Source: Jeotgalicoccus coquinae (GTDB lineage: Bacteria > Bacillota > Bacilli > Staphylococcales > Salinicoccaceae). Taken from it: a stretch of DNA of 64,000 nucleotides. Under the pieces are notes generated by a model, which worked only from the letters and a program-made list of their open reading frames with translations, was not told the origin of the DNA and searched no databases. This document shows, piece after piece, positions 30,103 through 40,296 of the stretch; positions within the stretch are counted from its first letter, which is position 1; every line of letters starts with the position of its first letter. The stretch spans positions 1-64,000 of the forward strand of contig NZ_JACHFF010000003.1 of the NCBI RefSeq assembly GCF_014207425.1, given 5' to 3'. A program made the position numbers and the translations under genes.

Positions 30103-30112
30103 TTATATTAAG

Positions 30113-30142
30113 AGGCCGGAGCAATTCGCTCTAGCCTTTTTC
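30113..30142 (+). terminator. Intrinsic terminator after the S1 gene
   Basis: Stem AGGCCGGAGC/GCTCTAGCCT with loop AATTC (one internal mismatch) then TTTTCTTATTT. Confidence 0.75.
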
Positions 30143-30171
30143 TTATTTATTGAGATTGGGGGAGGCGGTAA

Positions 30172-31431
30172 ATGATGAACCTGGAAATCAATACTGCATG
30201 GGGCCGGGATGACGACATTGCCCTGGCATTGTCCGGCGGCATAGATTCAATGGTGCTGTACAGCCTCCTGACCCGGGAATATAAACATACATACAAAACG
30301 CTTACTGTGATTCATGTGAATCATAATGTGAGGGAAGCATCTGAAGAAGAAGCAGCATATATTAAAAACATGACGAAGCGCGACTGTATCCGCTTTGAAA
30401 TGACCGTACTGGATTTTACGGACGGATTTTCGCAGGAAGCGGGTCGGGTCAAACGTTATGAGTTTTTTGAAAGTGTACTTAAAAAGCTGGATATTAAGTA
30501 TCTGCTGATGGGTCATCATCAGGACGATCAGTACGAAACGGTGCTGCAGCAACTGTTAACCGGCCGTCATCTGTACGGGAATTTAGGGATTCCGGAAGTA
30601 CGTGATACTGGCAGTTATACGGTTGTCCGTCCGTTTAAGACCATCACGAAACAAGATATTCAAAAATATCAGAGACATCATGACATTACTTATTTTGAAG
30701 ACCGGAGCAACTCGGAAGACGGCTACACACGGAACTACGTGAGACATCATATTATTCCGGCGGTGAAAGAGTCGGCATCACTTGATATCAGCCAGCTGGA
30801 TAATGTCAGACAGGATCTGAACGAACTCAGCGATTTTGCGTACCGGGCGGCTGAGGATTTTGTGAAGCGGCATGACAGCAGACTGCCGAGAGCCGGGTAC
30901 TTAAAGCACAGCGGTATTATCAGACGGTATATTCTGACTGTTCTTCTAAACAGGCAGGGTGTCCGTATCAGCCGGCAGTCACAGGATTCACTTGATGAAC
31001 TGCTGGAAAGCGGGCCGCCGCAGACAGTATTCGAGGCCGGTGCTGTGTCAGTACACATTGAATACGATTATTTCTACGCAGCACCATCAGCGGAAGGAAT
31101 TCCGGAAACCCTCTTATCTGTTGAGGATAACGGCGAATTTATTTATAATGACTATCATGTCACTGTAAATTTATGCAAGTCGGAATTGCCGCTTACATTA
31201 CGCATGAAGGCGGACGGCGACAAGGTACATATTAAGAATACCGGAACGAAAAAGATCAGCCGGCTGTTTATAGATAAAAAGATTCCGGCCGGTGAACGGC
31301 TGAAAATGCCGGTCGTCGTGAATTCTGACGGTATTATTATTGCAGTTGGAACAATTTATAATATAATTGAACCATCTGAAAACAGACTATTAAAGATTAC
31401 GAAGGAGTTTAATGATGACAATTCAAAATGA
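30172..31431 (+). CDS. tilS: tRNA(Ile)-lysidine synthase
   Basis: 419 residues. N-terminal PP-loop ATPase motif SGGIDSMVLYSLL, HVNHNVREASEEEA, GHHQDDQYETVL, and FEDRSNSEDGYTRNYVRHHIIP are TilS hallmarks, and a C-terminal TilS domain follows. It converts the wobble C of the AUA-reading tRNA-Ile to lysidine; the tRNA-Ile at 40122 has GAU and is not its target. A second ATG at 30175 is possible. It overlaps hpt by 20 bases. Confidence 0.96.
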   Translation: MMNLEINTAWGRDDDIALALSGGIDSMVLYSLLTREYKHTYKTLTVIHVNHNVREASEEEAAYIKNMTKRDCIRFEMTVLDFTDGFSQEAGRVKRYEFFESVLKKLDIKYLLMGHHQDDQYETVLQQLLTGRHLYGNLGIPEVRDTGSYTVVRPFKTITKQDIQKYQRHHDITYFEDRSNSEDGYTRNYVRHHIIPAVKESASLDISQLDNVRQDLNELSDFAYRAAEDFVKRHDSRLPRAGYLKHSGIIRRYILTVLLNRQGVRISRQSQDSLDELLESGPPQTVFEAGAVSVHIEYDYFYAAPSAEGIPETLLSVEDNGEFIYNDYHVTVNLCKSELPLTLRMKADGDKVHIKNTGTKKISRLFIDKKIPAGERLKMPVVVNSDGIIIAVGTIYNIIEPSENRLLKITKEFNDDNSK

Positions 31432-31957
31432 TATAAGCGAGATTGTGTTATCTGTTGAAGATATAGAGGCAATTAATAAGGAACTTGGAGAACGCATTAC
31501 TAAAGACTACGAAGGTAAAAAACCTGTACTTGTCGGCCTGTTAAAAGGTTCAATTATGTTCATGGCGGATTTAATTAAGCATATCGATACGCACATGGAA
31601 ATTGATTTCATGGATGTTTCAAGCTATGTCGGCACGAAATCCACAGGAGAAGTAAAAATCCTGAAAGACTTATCGACATCTGTAGAAGGCAGACATATCA
31701 TCATTGTTGAAGACATCGTAGAAACAGGAACGACTTTAAATTCCATTATTGAATTTTTAACTTACCGTAAGGCCGCATCTATTGAAATTGTTACACTGCT
31801 CGACAAACCGGTTCCGGAAAGAAAACTTGATGTTGAAGTTAAATATATCGGGACTAAAATTCCCGACGGATTCGTCGTTGGATACGGGCTGGATTTTGAT
31901 CAGCAATACCGCAATCTGCCTTACATTGGATTGTTAAAACCTGAAATCTACAGCTAA
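31412..31957 (+). CDS. hpt: Hypoxanthine phosphoribosyltransferase
   Basis: 181 residues; purine salvage. The PRPP-binding loop IIVEDIVETGTTL and the LLKGSIMFMADLI segment are diagnostic. AAGGAG precedes two adjacent ATG codons (31412, 31415). tilS-hpt-ftsH is the standard order. Confidence 0.96.
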   Translation: MMTIQNDISEIVLSVEDIEAINKELGERITKDYEGKKPVLVGLLKGSIMFMADLIKHIDTHMEIDFMDVSSYVGTKSTGEVKILKDLSTSVEGRHIIIVEDIVETGTTLNSIIEFLTYRKAASIEIVTLLDKPVPERKLDVEVKYIGTKIPDGFVVGYGLDFDQQYRNLPYIGLLKPEIYS

Positions 31958-32029
31958 ATCAAATGAGTGGAACTTACAGGAAATTTTTGTTACTATTTTT
32001 GGTAATGCATTAGAAATGGAGGATTACGG

Positions 32030-34120
32030 ATGCCGAAAAATACTGGCCGTAACATATTACTTATCGCCATTCTAACAGTTGTTATGTTTGGTATTTTCCA
32101 ACGCTTTAACGGCGCCGGCGGAACAGAAGAAGAACTGCAGTACAACGAGTTCTTAAACGCGCTGGAAGCTGGAGAAGTTGCTGAATTAACGATTCAGCCA
32201 GAGAATAATGTTTATTTAATTACAGGTCGTTTAGCCGACCAGGACGAACAGGAGTCATTCACTTCTGTAGTTCCATATAATAGTGTTAGTGATTTGGAAC
32301 AGATTACGGATACAGCCCGCAGTCAGGAAAACCTTTCATTAACAGTAGCACCTGAAGAAGAGCCGAGTCCTTGGGCGAGCATGCTGGTTACATTTATTCC
32401 ATTGCTGCTTATCTTTTTCTTATTCATCTTCCTCATGAGCCGTGCCCAGGGCGGCGGCGGAGGCGGCGGTAAAATGATGAACTTCGGCAAGAGTAAAGCG
32501 AAGCTTCATGAAAAAGACAAATCAGACGTTCGTTTTGATGATGTTGCCGGTGCCGATGAAGAAAAAGCAGAACTTGTGGAAGTTGTAGACTTCTTAAAAG
32601 ATCCGCGCAGATTTGACAGAATTGGTGCCCGCATTCCTAAAGGGGTGCTTTTAGTCGGACCTCCGGGTACGGGTAAAACTCTTATCGCACGTGCTGTTGC
32701 AGGTGAGGCGGGCGTACCGTTCTTCTCAATCAGCGGTTCGGACTTCGTCGAAATGTTCGTCGGGGTCGGAGCATCACGTGTACGTGACCTGTTTGAGAAT
32801 GCTAAGAAAAATGCACCTTGTATTATCTTTATCGATGAGATTGATGCTGTAGGGCGTCAGCGTGGTGCAGGTGTCGGCGGCGGTCACGATGAGCGTGAGC
32901 AGACACTTAACCAGCTCCTGGTTGAAATGGATGGATTCGCAGCGAACGAAGGCGTTATTATGATTGCAGCGACTAACCGTCCTGATATTCTTGACCCTGC
33001 ACTTTTACGCCCGGGTCGTTTCGACAGACAGATTCAGGTTGGCCGTCCGGATGTTAAAGGACGTGAAGCGGTACTTAAAGTACACGCACGCAACAAGCCC
33101 CTTGATGATACTGTGGACCTTGGCGCAATTGCACAGCGTACTCCGGGATTCTCAGGTGCGGATCTTGAAAACCTGTTAAACGAAGCGGCACTTGTTGCTG
33201 CCCGTTCAGGTAAGAAGAAAATTGATATGCGGGATGTCGATGAAGCGTCAGACCGTGTTATCGCAGGGCCGGCTAAGAAGAGCCGGGTCATGAGTAAGAA
33301 AGAACGTAACATTGTCGCGTATCACGAAGCGGGCCATACAATTATCGGAATGGTGCTTGATGATGCAGAGACAGTGCACAAAGTTACCATCGTGCCGCGT
33401 GGACAGGCCGGCGGTTATGCTGTAATGCTTCCTAAAGAAGACCGTTACTTCATGACTAAGCCTGAACTGGAAGACAAGATTGTCGGCCTTCTAGGAGGAC
33501 GTGTTTCTGAGGAAATTACATTTGGTGAAGTTTCCACAGGTGCACATAATGACTTCCAGAGAACGACAGGCATTGCACGCAGTATGGTAACTGAATACGG
33601 TATGAGTGACAGACTTGGACCAATTCAGTTCGGCGAATCAAACGGTCAGGTGTTCCTCGGTAAAGAAATGTCTAATGATGCAAATTATTCAGACAGTATT
33701 GCTTATGAAATTGACCAGGAAATGCAAAATATTGTGAAGACACAATACGAGCGCTGCCGCCAGATTCTTACTGAACATCAGGAACAGCTGAACTTAATTG
33801 CTGAAACACTGCTTGAGATTGAAACTCTCGACAGAGAGCAGATTGAAGGATTGTTCTACCACGGTAAATTACCGGAGCGCAGCTTCGATAACGACCCGGA
33901 GGAAGAAGATACAGTAATCAGCGATTCACTGGACAGCGATAAAACCGGCGCATCTTATGAAGAAGTTAAAGATAAGATGGACAGCGAAGATACTGATGCA
34001 GAAAATGATCGGAAAGAACAGCCTGAAGAACGTCCGGATATGGTGGAACCGCCAAAACCGGAAGGAAATAGTGAAGAAACTTCAGTAGACAGAAATAATG
34101 ACGAAAGAAACAACAGATAG
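32030..34120 (+). CDS. ftsH: ATP-dependent zinc metalloprotease FtsH
   Basis: 696 residues. Two membrane helices (about 7-25 and 115-138) flank an extracellular domain. The AAA module has Walker A GPPGTGKT (210-217), Walker [12 protein letters not shown] and the second-region-of-homology RPGRFDR; the protease site is HEAGH (432-436). The final ~90 residues are an acidic, low-complexity tail. It degrades membrane and short-lived regulatory proteins. Confidence 0.98.
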   Translation: MPKNTGRNILLIAILTVVMFGIFQRFNGAGGTEEELQYNEFLNALEAGEVAELTIQPENNVYLITGRLADQDEQESFTSVVPYNSVSDLEQITDTARSQENLSLTVAPEEEPSPWASMLVTFIPLLLIFFLFIFLMSRAQGGGGGGGKMMNFGKSKAKLHEKDKSDVRFDDVAGADEEKAELVEVVDFLKDPRRFDRIGARIPKGVLLVGPPGTGKTLIARAVAGEAGVPFFSISGSDFVEMFVGVGASRVRDLFENAKKNAPCIIFIDEIDAVGRQRGAGVGGGHDEREQTLNQLLVEMDGFAANEGVIMIAATNRPDILDPALLRPGRFDRQIQVGRPDVKGREAVLKVHARNKPLDDTVDLGAIAQRTPGFSGADLENLLNEAALVAARSGKKKIDMRDVDEASDRVIAGPAKKSRVMSKKERNIVAYHEAGHTIIGMVLDDAETVHKVTIVPRGQAGGYAVMLPKEDRYFMTKPELEDKIVGLLGGRVSEEITFGEVSTGAHNDFQRTTGIARSMVTEYGMSDRLGPIQFGESNGQVFLGKEMSNDANYSDSIAYEIDQEMQNIVKTQYERCRQILTEHQEQLNLIAETLLEIETLDREQIEGLFYHGKLPERSFDNDPEEEDTVISDSLDSDKTGASYEEVKDKMDSEDTDAENDRKEQPEERPDMVEPPKPEGNSEETSVDRNNDERNNR

Positions 34121-34127
34121 AACATCG

Positions 34128-34153
34128 AGCTGCCTTTTTGGCAGCTTTTTTTA
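34128..34153 (+). terminator. Intrinsic terminator after ftsH
   Basis: 7-bp stem AGCTGCC/GGCAGCT, TTTTT loop, T-run of seven. Confidence 0.92.
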
Positions 34154-34171
34154 ATGGCACGAGCAATGAAA

Positions 34172-34200
34172 TTGACTATCTTTGACGTTTGATTTATTAT
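34172..34200 (+). promoter_or_regulatory. Sigma-A promoter for hslO
   Basis: TTGACT (34172-34177), 17-base spacer, TATTAT (34195-34200), 64 bases before the hslO start. Confidence 0.65.
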
Positions 34201-34263
34201 GCATGATAGTGAACATGGTTTATTATATAAAATGAAAAGAATTTCCAGGTGGAGGAATATAAA

Positions 34264-35136
34264 ATGAGTGATTATTTAATTAGAGGTTTAGGCCTTAACG
34301 ATGAAGTAAGGATATTTGCTGTCGATACGACAGAAACGATAAATGAAGCAGTACGACGTCATGGTGCACTGCCGACAGCAGCAGCAGCGCTTGGCCGTTC
34401 AATGAGCGCGGGTGTCATGATGGGCGCAATGCTTAAAGGTGATGACAAAGCGACAATAACTATCGAAGGCGGGGGACCGATTGGTGCCATAGTCGTGGAC
34501 AGCGACGCTGATGGACATGTCAGAGGATACCTCGGCAATCCGGAAGTACACTTTGACTTAAACGACCAGGGCAAACTTGATGTGCGACGTGCAGTCGGTA
34601 CTGACGGTTACCTGCGTGTAGCTAAAGATATCGGCTTAAAAGATAACTTTGTCGGTTCTGTGGAATTAATTTCAGGAGAGCTTGGCGAAGATTTCTCCTA
34701 CTATTTTTATGCAAGTGAGCAGGTGCCTTCAATCGTTGCACTTGGTGTTTTAGTAAACCCTGATAACACAATTCAGGCTGCAGGCGGATTTGTAATCCAG
34801 GTACTGCCGTCGGCAAGCGATGAAACAATCGAATGGTTAAATGAACGTGCGAAAACAATGACGCCGGTATCTAAACTGCTTGCGAAAGGTTTATCGCCTG
34901 AACAGGTTATCGATGAAGCAATCGGTGAAGAAAACTGGAGAAATCTTAATAACATGCCTGTCAGCTTCGAGTGTAACTGTTCCAAAGAACGTTTTATTAA
35001 CGCAATCAGCGCACTTGATCCAAAAGACATTATGACGATGATTAAAGAAGACGGCGGAGCGGAAGCTGACTGTCATTTCTGCCGCAATAAAGAATGGATT
35101 ACGAAAGAAGAACTTCAGGAACTTATTACACACTAA
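34264..35136 (+). CDS. hslO: Redox-regulated chaperonin Hsp33
   Basis: 290 residues from ATG 34264 (RBS GGTGGAGG); an in-frame ATG at 34249 overlaps the ribosome site. The C-terminal redox switch has the four zinc cysteines in CNC (before SKERF) and CHFC. The N-terminal core has GGPIGAIVVDSDADG and RGYLGNP. It becomes an active holdase on oxidation. It is followed by cysK, a redox/cysteine pairing conserved in Bacilli. Confidence 0.96.
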   Translation: MSDYLIRGLGLNDEVRIFAVDTTETINEAVRRHGALPTAAAALGRSMSAGVMMGAMLKGDDKATITIEGGGPIGAIVVDSDADGHVRGYLGNPEVHFDLNDQGKLDVRRAVGTDGYLRVAKDIGLKDNFVGSVELISGELGEDFSYYFYASEQVPSIVALGVLVNPDNTIQAAGGFVIQVLPSASDETIEWLNERAKTMTPVSKLLAKGLSPEQVIDEAIGEENWRNLNNMPVSFECNCSKERFINAISALDPKDIMTMIKEDGGAEADCHFCRNKEWITKEELQELITH

Positions 35137-35140
35137 ATAT

Positions 35141-35192
35141 TTGAAAAAACAGCACTATAATGGTATATTATTCATAGTTATTAACTAGGAAT
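35141..35192 (+). promoter_or_regulatory. cysK promoter with possible CymR-type site
   Basis: TTGAAA (35141-35146), 17-base spacer, TATATT (35164-35169). Directly downstream, TTATTAACTAGGAAT (ending 35192) resembles the ATWNNATNGGAAT part of the CymR cysteine-repressor motif as I recall it. The promoter call is fair; the CymR call is tentative. Confidence 0.45.
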
Positions 35193-35206
35193 AGGAGTGT
35201 TTAATT

Positions 35207-36142
35207 GTGAGCAACGTATTTAACAACATTTCAGAAGCAATCGGCAACACGCCATTAGTAAAATTAAACAAACTGACTGAAGACAACAGTGCGGACGTTT
35301 ATGTAAAAGTGGAATTTATGAATCCGGGGAGTTCGGTTAAAGACCGTATTGCCTTAGCAATGATTGAAGCCGCAGAAGCGTCAGGTGAATTAAAAGCCGG
35401 CACGACAATCGTTGAACCGACAAGTGGTAACACAGGTATCGGTCTTGCGATGGTAGCTGCTTCAAAAGGTTATAAAGCAGTTTTAGTAATGCCTGATACG
35501 ATGAGTAAGGAACGCCGTAACCTGTTGCGCGCATATGGTGCGGAACTTGTTCTGACTCCGGGTGCAGACGGTATGAAAGGTGCAATTAAAAAAGCATCTG
35601 AACTTGCTGAAAAAGAAAACTTCTTTATGCCTCAGCAGTTTGAGAACCCTGCCAACCCTGAAATTCACGCTAAAACAACTGGTAAAGAATTAGTTGAACA
35701 GGCGGCGGCGGCAGGTTTTGAAATCGACGCATTCATCTCAGGTATCGGTACAGGCGGAACAATCAGCGGTGCCGGAAAAGTGTTAAAAGAAAACTTTGAT
35801 AATGTTAAAGTTGTTGCAGTTGAACCGACGGATTCAGCAATCTTAAGCGGGCAGGAACCAGGTCCGCATAAAATCCAGGGTATCGGCGCAGGATTTGTTC
35901 CTGACACATTAAATACAGACATTTATGATGAAATTGTTACGATTGAAAATGAAGAGGCAATGGACACTGCGAGAGAACTTGCAAAACAGGAAGGTATCCT
36001 CGGCGGTATTTCTTCAGGTGCTGCAGTCCAAGCAGGAATTAAAGTTGCAAAAGATCTCGGCAAAGGCAAAAATGTCATTGTCATACTCCCTTCAAACGGT
36101 GAGAGATATTTATCTACACCATTATTTAACTTTGAAGACTAA
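35207..36142 (+). CDS. cysK: Cysteine synthase A
   Basis: 311 residues, GTG start after AGGAG. PLP lysine in [11 protein letters not shown] (~43), substrate loop TSGNTG, and phosphate loop GTGGTISG. It makes cysteine from O-acetylserine and sulfide; cysE at 55601 supplies the acetylserine. It ends before a perfect terminator. Confidence 0.97.
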   Translation: MSNVFNNISEAIGNTPLVKLNKLTEDNSADVYVKVEFMNPGSSVKDRIALAMIEAAEASGELKAGTTIVEPTSGNTGIGLAMVAASKGYKAVLVMPDTMSKERRNLLRAYGAELVLTPGADGMKGAIKKASELAEKENFFMPQQFENPANPEIHAKTTGKELVEQAAAAGFEIDAFISGIGTGGTISGAGKVLKENFDNVKVVAVEPTDSAILSGQEPGPHKIQGIGAGFVPDTLNTDIYDEIVTIENEEAMDTARELAKQEGILGGISSGAAVQAGIKVAKDLGKGKNVIVILPSNGERYLSTPLFNFED

Positions 36143-36152
36143 TTAAATTACA

Positions 36153-36190
36153 GGAAACTCCGTCTGTTCATCAGACGGAGTTTCTTTTTG
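36153..36190 (+). terminator. Intrinsic terminator after cysK
   Basis: Perfect 13-bp stem GAAACTCCGTCTG/CAGACGGAGTTTC, loop TTCAT, T-run. Confidence 0.95.
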
Positions 36191-36289
36191 TTCTGATTAT
36201 TTCAGTACGGAAATATTTGGGGGAGTAATCATCTTTAAACATGTTATAATATGACTATTCAATTTATGTAAAAGCAGAGGTAGATTTTA

Positions 36290-37084
36290 ATGGGAAGACT
36301 GAAAGTCATGGGTATTTTAAACACCACGCCGGATTCGTTCAGCGACGGTGGCAAATACAACTCGGTCGAGGCCGCTGTACACCGTGCGCGGGAGATGGTT
36401 GAAGAAGGCGTGGATATTATCGATATCGGCGGTTATTCAACGCGTCCCGGCTATACTGAGATTACAGCGGAGACGGAAATCGAACGCACAGTCCCTGTAG
36501 TTAAAGCAATCAGGGAAGCCGGCATCACTGTGGATATATCAGTCGATACATTCCGCAGTGAAGTGGCACGTGCCGTTCTGGAAGCGGGAGCGACGATGAT
36601 TAACGATCAGTGGCGCGGTATTTACGATGAGAAAATACTCGATGTAGCCGCAGCATTTGATGCACCGATTTTCTTAATGCATAATAATAATCACAGCACA
36701 TATAACAACGTGACTGAAGATATGATCAGAGAGCTGAAAGAGTCAGCTGACCTTGCATTAAAGCATGGTGTTAAAAAAGAAAATATCTGGCTGGATCCTG
36801 GCATCGGTTTCGTTAAATCGAGAGAAGAAGAACTCGAAGTGATGCGCAATCTTAAACAGCTGACAGCAGAAGGCTATCCGGTACTGCTTGCAACGAGCAG
36901 AAAACGCATGGTTAAAGAACTGATCGGCGGCGAAACTGACGCTGACGACCGTGACGCAGGCACACTTGCAACGACGATTATCGGTATTGAAGCGGGCGTT
37001 AAAGCAGTCAGAGTCCACAATGTTAAGATGAACCGTCAGGCAGCAGATGTCTATATGAAATTAAAAGGTGATTACAATGGATAA
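36290..37084 (+). CDS. folP: Dihydropteroate synthase
   Basis: 264-residue TIM barrel. Signatures are MGILNTTPDSFSDGGKY and IDIGGYSTRPG, with GATMINDQWRG, DPGIGFVKSREEE and the SRKRMV loop. It condenses pABA with the pterin diphosphate and is the sulfonamide target. It is followed by folB and folK in overlapping frames, then lysS. The pabABC genes that precede this cluster in Bacillus are not here. Confidence 0.97.
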   Translation: MGRLKVMGILNTTPDSFSDGGKYNSVEAAVHRAREMVEEGVDIIDIGGYSTRPGYTEITAETEIERTVPVVKAIREAGITVDISVDTFRSEVARAVLEAGATMINDQWRGIYDEKILDVAAAFDAPIFLMHNNNHSTYNNVTEDMIRELKESADLALKHGVKKENIWLDPGIGFVKSREEELEVMRNLKQLTAEGYPVLLATSRKRMVKELIGGETDADDRDAGTLATTIIGIEAGVKAVRVHNVKMNRQAADVYMKLKGDYNG

Positions 37085-37451
37085 AATTCATATTAACGGA
37101 ATAAAAACATATGCATACCACGGTGCGATTCAGGAAGAGCGTGTGCTCGGTCAGTATTTCATTACTGACCTGGTACTGCACGTTGATTTAACGGATGCAT
37201 CACAGACGGATGACCTGACAGCAACTGTCCATTACGGCGAAGTTTATAACCTGGTGGAAGAGATTGTTAAAGGCGAACCGGTGAGTTTAATCGAGCGTCT
37301 GGCAGGTAAAATCAATGCGGCATTATTTGACCGGTATGATAAAATAGTAGAGATAGAAACTACTATTACGAAACCTAATCCACCAATAGATGGAAATTAT
37401 GAAAGCGTGGCAATCACGCTGCACGGAAAGCGGGAATCATCATGGCAATAG
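37077..37451 (+). CDS. folB: Dihydroneopterin aldolase
   Basis: 124 residues from ATG 37077, overlapping folP by 8 bases; the AAGGTG just before is its ribosome site. Motifs are TYAYHGAIQEERVLGQYFITDL and KPNPPIDGNYESVAITL. It cleaves dihydroneopterin in folate synthesis. Confidence 0.96.
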   Translation: MDKIHINGIKTYAYHGAIQEERVLGQYFITDLVLHVDLTDASQTDDLTATVHYGEVYNLVEEIVKGEPVSLIERLAGKINAALFDRYDKIVEIETTITKPNPPIDGNYESVAITLHGKRESSWQ

Positions 37452-37918
37452 CTTACCTCGGACTTGGAAGCAACATCGGTGACAGGGAAGAAAGCTTGAA
37501 TAATGCAATCGCTGAATTATCCGGAGTGCCGGGTATTCAAGTAACGAAAATTTCATCGAGGTATGAAACAAAACCCTACGGCAATACAAATCAGCCGGAC
37601 TTTATAAACATGGCAGTGGAAGTGGATACGAACTTAACGCCGCTGGATTTACTGGAGACAGTACTAGGTATCGAGCATGAGCTCGGGCGTGTCAGAACAG
37701 AAATATGGGGACCGCGCAGCATCGATATAGATGTTCTGCTGTACGAAGACCTTGAACTGAAACTGACGGATTTAAAAGTACCGCATCCGGAAATGCACCT
37801 GCGTTCATTCGTAATTGACCCGCTGTATGAAATTGCACCGAAAAGAGAACATCCGACATTGCATATGACGGTAGAAAAAATTAAAGAGCAGTTAGATAAA
37901 AGTCAGTCAGCAGAATGA
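37442..37918 (+). CDS. folK: 6-hydroxymethyl-7,8-dihydropterin pyrophosphokinase
   Basis: 158 residues. HPPK signatures: LGLGSNIGDREESLNNAI, RYETKPYG, and the GPRSIDIDVLLYED segment with the metal-binding Asp pair. It overlaps folB by 10 bases and precedes lysS by 46 bases. Confidence 0.96.
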   Translation: MAIAYLGLGSNIGDREESLNNAIAELSGVPGIQVTKISSRYETKPYGNTNQPDFINMAVEVDTNLTPLDLLETVLGIEHELGRVRTEIWGPRSIDIDVLLYEDLELKLTDLKVPHPEMHLRSFVIDPLYEIAPKREHPTLHMTVEKIKEQLDKSQSAE

Positions 37919-37952
37919 CTTAATTAAATAAAAATTATTAGAACATATATAG

Positions 37953-39452
<1,500 letters not shown>

Positions 39453-39463
39453 TATAAATTTGA

Positions 39464-39498
39464 GCACCGCTTTCCTTCGGGAGAGTGGTGTTTTTTTA
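39464..39498 (+). terminator. Intrinsic terminator after lysS
   Basis: Stem CACCGCTTTCC / GGAGAGTGGTG with TTCG tetraloop (some G-U pairs) and a run of seven T. Confidence 0.88.
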
Positions 39499-39511
39499 TT
39501 GGATGAAGGTA

Positions 39512-39840
39512 GTAAGTAACAATGAGCGTGTTTCATAGTCACGCAGGAAGCTGTAAGTAACAATGAGCGTGTTTCATAGTCACGCAGGAAGCTGTAAGTA
39601 ACAATGAGCGAGTTTCATAGTCACGCAGGGTGGCTGTAAGTAACAATGAGCGTGTTTCATAGTTACGCAGGAAGCTGTAAGTAACAATGAGCGTGTTTCA
39701 TAGTCACGCAGGAAGCTGTAAGTAACAATGAGCGAGTCTCATAGTTACGCAGGAAGCTGTAAGTAACAATGAGCGAGTTTCATAGTCACGCAGGAAGCTG
39801 TAAGTAACAATGAGCGGGTTTCATAGTCACGCAGAGCAGT
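39512..39840. repeat. Tandem array of eight 41-bp repeats, family B
   Basis: Units start at 39512, 39553, 39594, 39636, 39677, 39718, 39759 and 39800. All are 41 bp except the third (42 bp); the last differs in its final bases. They are about 90-100% alike, with recurrent changes GCGTG/GCGAG/GCGGG and GTCAC/GTTAC. Each holds the dyad GTAACAATGA-N7-TCATAGTTAC and, in GCGTG units, a second one, GCGTG-N9-CACGC. It is not coding (period not a multiple of three). It occupies most of the 479-base gap between lysS and tRNA-Val; the rest is the lysS terminator and the tRNA promoter. Confidence 0.95.
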
Positions 39841-39877
39841 AAATCACAGCCATTTATTAACTTTACGTAAAAATCTA

Positions 39878-39906
39878 TTGACAAATTTACAGAAAATCTA
39901 TATTAT
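39878..39906 (+). promoter_or_regulatory. Promoter of the tRNA cluster
   Basis: TTGACA (39878-39883), 17-base spacer, TATTAT (39901-39906), 25 bases before tRNA-Val. Confidence 0.85.
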
Positions 39907-39931
39907 ATATATTAGTTTGATTTTGCTTTCC

Positions 39932-40007
39932 GGAGAATTAGCTCAGCTGGGAGAGCATCTGCCTTACAAGCAGAGGGTCGGCGGTTCGAGCCCGTCATTC
40001 TCCACCA
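39932..40007 (+). tRNA. tRNA-Val (anticodon UAC)
   Basis: Cloverleaf with acceptor GGAGAAT/ATTCTCC, D-arm GCTC..GAGC, anticodon loop CTTACAA, and TTCGAG T-loop. The 3' CCA is encoded. Confidence 0.97.
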
Positions 40008-40029
40008 TTTAATTTTATATTTTTAAAAT

Positions 40030-40104
40030 GCGGAAGTAGTTCAGTGATAGAACACCACCTTGCCAAGGTGGGGGTCGCGGGTTTGAATCCCGTCTTCCGC
40101 TCCA
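40030..40104 (+). tRNA. tRNA-Gly (anticodon GCC)
   Basis: Acceptor GCGGAAG/CTTCCGC, anticodon stem CCACC/GGTGG with loop TTGCCAA, T-loop TTTGAAT, encoded CCA. Confidence 0.97.
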
Positions 40105-40121
40105 TTTTTTTTATTACATAA

Positions 40122-40195
<74 letters not shown>

Positions 40196-40207
40196 CTCAA
40201 TAGATAT

Positions 40208-40239
40208 CACTTTCGACGCTGCAGTCGGAAGTGTTTTTT
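40208..40239 (+). terminator. Intrinsic terminator of the tRNA cluster
   Basis: 10-bp stem CACTTTCGAC/GTCGGAAGTG (one G-U), loop GCTGCA, T-run of six. Confidence 0.92.
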
Positions 40240-40255
40240 GTTTTACGCATAGTAA

Positions 40256-40284
40256 AACTGCACAAGGTTAATTATCCTGTGCAG
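40256..40284 (-). terminator. Intrinsic terminator of the MurT-like gene
   Basis: Minus strand stem ACTGCACAGG / CCTTGTGCAGT (one bulge) followed by TTTTACT, 13 bases past the stop codon. Confidence 0.8.
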
Positions 40285-40296
40285 TCAAAATCAGTA

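Noticed and set aside
39512-39840. CRISPR array
   Set aside because: Units are strictly contiguous with no unique spacers, and no cas genes are near.
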